Positions 39,532 to 40,026 of a DNA stretch of 40,026 nt are shown here, piece after piece. The notes beneath the pieces are model-generated. The model did not search any database, was not told the origin of the DNA, and was given only the letters and a program-made list of their open reading frames with translations. This stretch comes from Lentisphaerota bacterium (GTDB lineage Bacteria; Verrucomicrobiota; Lentisphaeria; Victivallales; UBA1829). Position 1 is the stretch's first letter. Each line of letters opens with the position of its first letter. Location: the NCBI GenBank assembly GCA_015061565.1, contig SUWI01000017.1, positions 1 through 40,026 of the forward strand, in the 5' to 3' direction. The position numbers and the translations under genes are program-made.

Positions 39532-40026
39532 TCACTCCTTTTTCTTTCCGGTTTCAGCCAGTTCTCTGGTCAGGTCCATAAACTCTTTCAGCAGTTCGTT
39601 GCGGTCTTCCCCGGGCGGCATCCGGTTCATTTCCCGGCGGAGTTCCGCTATCTGCTGTTTCAAACGGATGATGCGGATGCTTTTCATGCAGTCGTCCACA
39701 ATGCGCAGCGGGATCTCATCGGATTCCGGTTTCCGGACTTCCTCGGTCAGCGCCGTGAAGACCTCGGAACAATCCAGCGGATACGAAGCCAGTTCCCGGG
39801 TGATCTCGGCCGCGCCGTGTTCCCAGTTGCCGTTGAGATGGGCCTGCACGATGATGGTGACCGCCATCGCGACCGGGCCGTCATCCAGATCATCGGGGGA
39901 CAGTTCGCGGGCCGCTTTTTCCACGCAGGCGCGGTTGTTCAGCAGCAGCCGCAGCAGTTCGAACAGTACGACTTTCAGCTTCGGATCAGTCATCGAAAGC
40001 GGCAGGGGTCCGGTTTTTTTCTCTTC
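39532..40026 (-). CDS. dnaG: DNA primase C-terminal domain (partial)
   Basis: The frame stays open to the right edge (11 codons, EEKKTGPLPLS, precede the Met at 39993), so this is the 3' end of a longer gene. The 165 residues seen look like the helicase-binding domain of DnaG: KVVLFELLRLLLNNRACVEKAARELSPDDL, then a bundle of short helices, RIIRLKQQIAELRREM, and DRNELLKEFMDLTREL. The catalytic TOPRIM and zinc domains lie outside the window. Alternative: an unrelated helical protein. It is followed six bases later by the prepilin peptidase gene. Confidence 0.7.
   Translation of the reverse strand, partial: EEKKTGPLPLSMTDPKLKVVLFELLRLLLNNRACVEKAARELSPDDLDDGPVAMAVTIIVQAHLNGNWEHGAAEITRELASYPLDCSEVFTALTEEVRKPESDEIPLRIVDDCMKSIRIIRLKQQIAELRREMNRMPPGEDRNELLKEFMDLTRELAETGKKKE

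Overview
The window is GC-rich chromosomal DNA from a Gram-negative bacterium. The mix of a secretin, a type IV pseudopilin and prepilin peptidase, a Heparinase II/III-like protein, a GH28-like beta-helix protein, an SGNH hydrolase, a DUF4434-like barrel and a CBM9-like protein suggests a saccharide-degrading member of the Lentisphaerota (Victivallis-like) or a relative in the PVC group. That taxonomic placement is inference. I see no rRNA, tRNA, CRISPR array, prophage or integrase.

Layout. (1) 1-3576: the 5' end of a class IIC group II intron (minus strand, running off the left edge) sits just behind the terminator of a HAD phosphatase / malate dehydrogenase / malic enzyme operon. (2) 3617-6912: an unusual fusion of an M28/DUF4910-like aminopeptidase with an AAC(3)-like acyltransferase, then a CBM9-like protein. 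(3) 7031-7279: copy 1 of a foldback, MITE-like element. (4) 7375-13193: an AlbA_2 protein, an M16 metalloprotease and a DGK1/phytol-kinase-like membrane protein, meeting a DMT-type transporter tail to tail. (5) 13475-22062: GNAT plus heparinase-like protein, SGNH hydrolase, a complete sugar ABC importer (binding protein, double ATPase, permease) and a DUF4434-like protein. This reads as a carbohydrate-use neighbourhood. (6) 22101-24500: pnp with its own promoter, a structured leader and a bidirectional terminator. (7) 24525-30606: a pseudopilin gene, copy 2 of the foldback element flanked by a direct duplication of the pseudopilin promoter, and a compact operon secretin - MacA-like adaptor - ABC ATPase - MacB-like permease. 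(8) 30755-33850: polyol dehydrogenase, nadA, and a shortened chorismate mutase/prephenate dehydratase-like protein. (9) 33855-37421: two glycosyltransferases and a GH28-like protein. (10) 37501-40026: acpS, radC, prepilin peptidase and the C-terminus of dnaG (cut by the window end).

The best candidates for something new are the secretin-MacAB operon (an ABC exporter that may use a secretin rather than TolC), the aminopeptidase-acyltransferase fusion, the PheA homologue that lacks much of its dehydratase lobe, and the foldback element with one copy bracketed by a duplicated promoter. Many upstream regions carry the same promoter form, TTGAAA or TTGCAA, 16-17 bases, TATATT-like, which helps fix gene starts.
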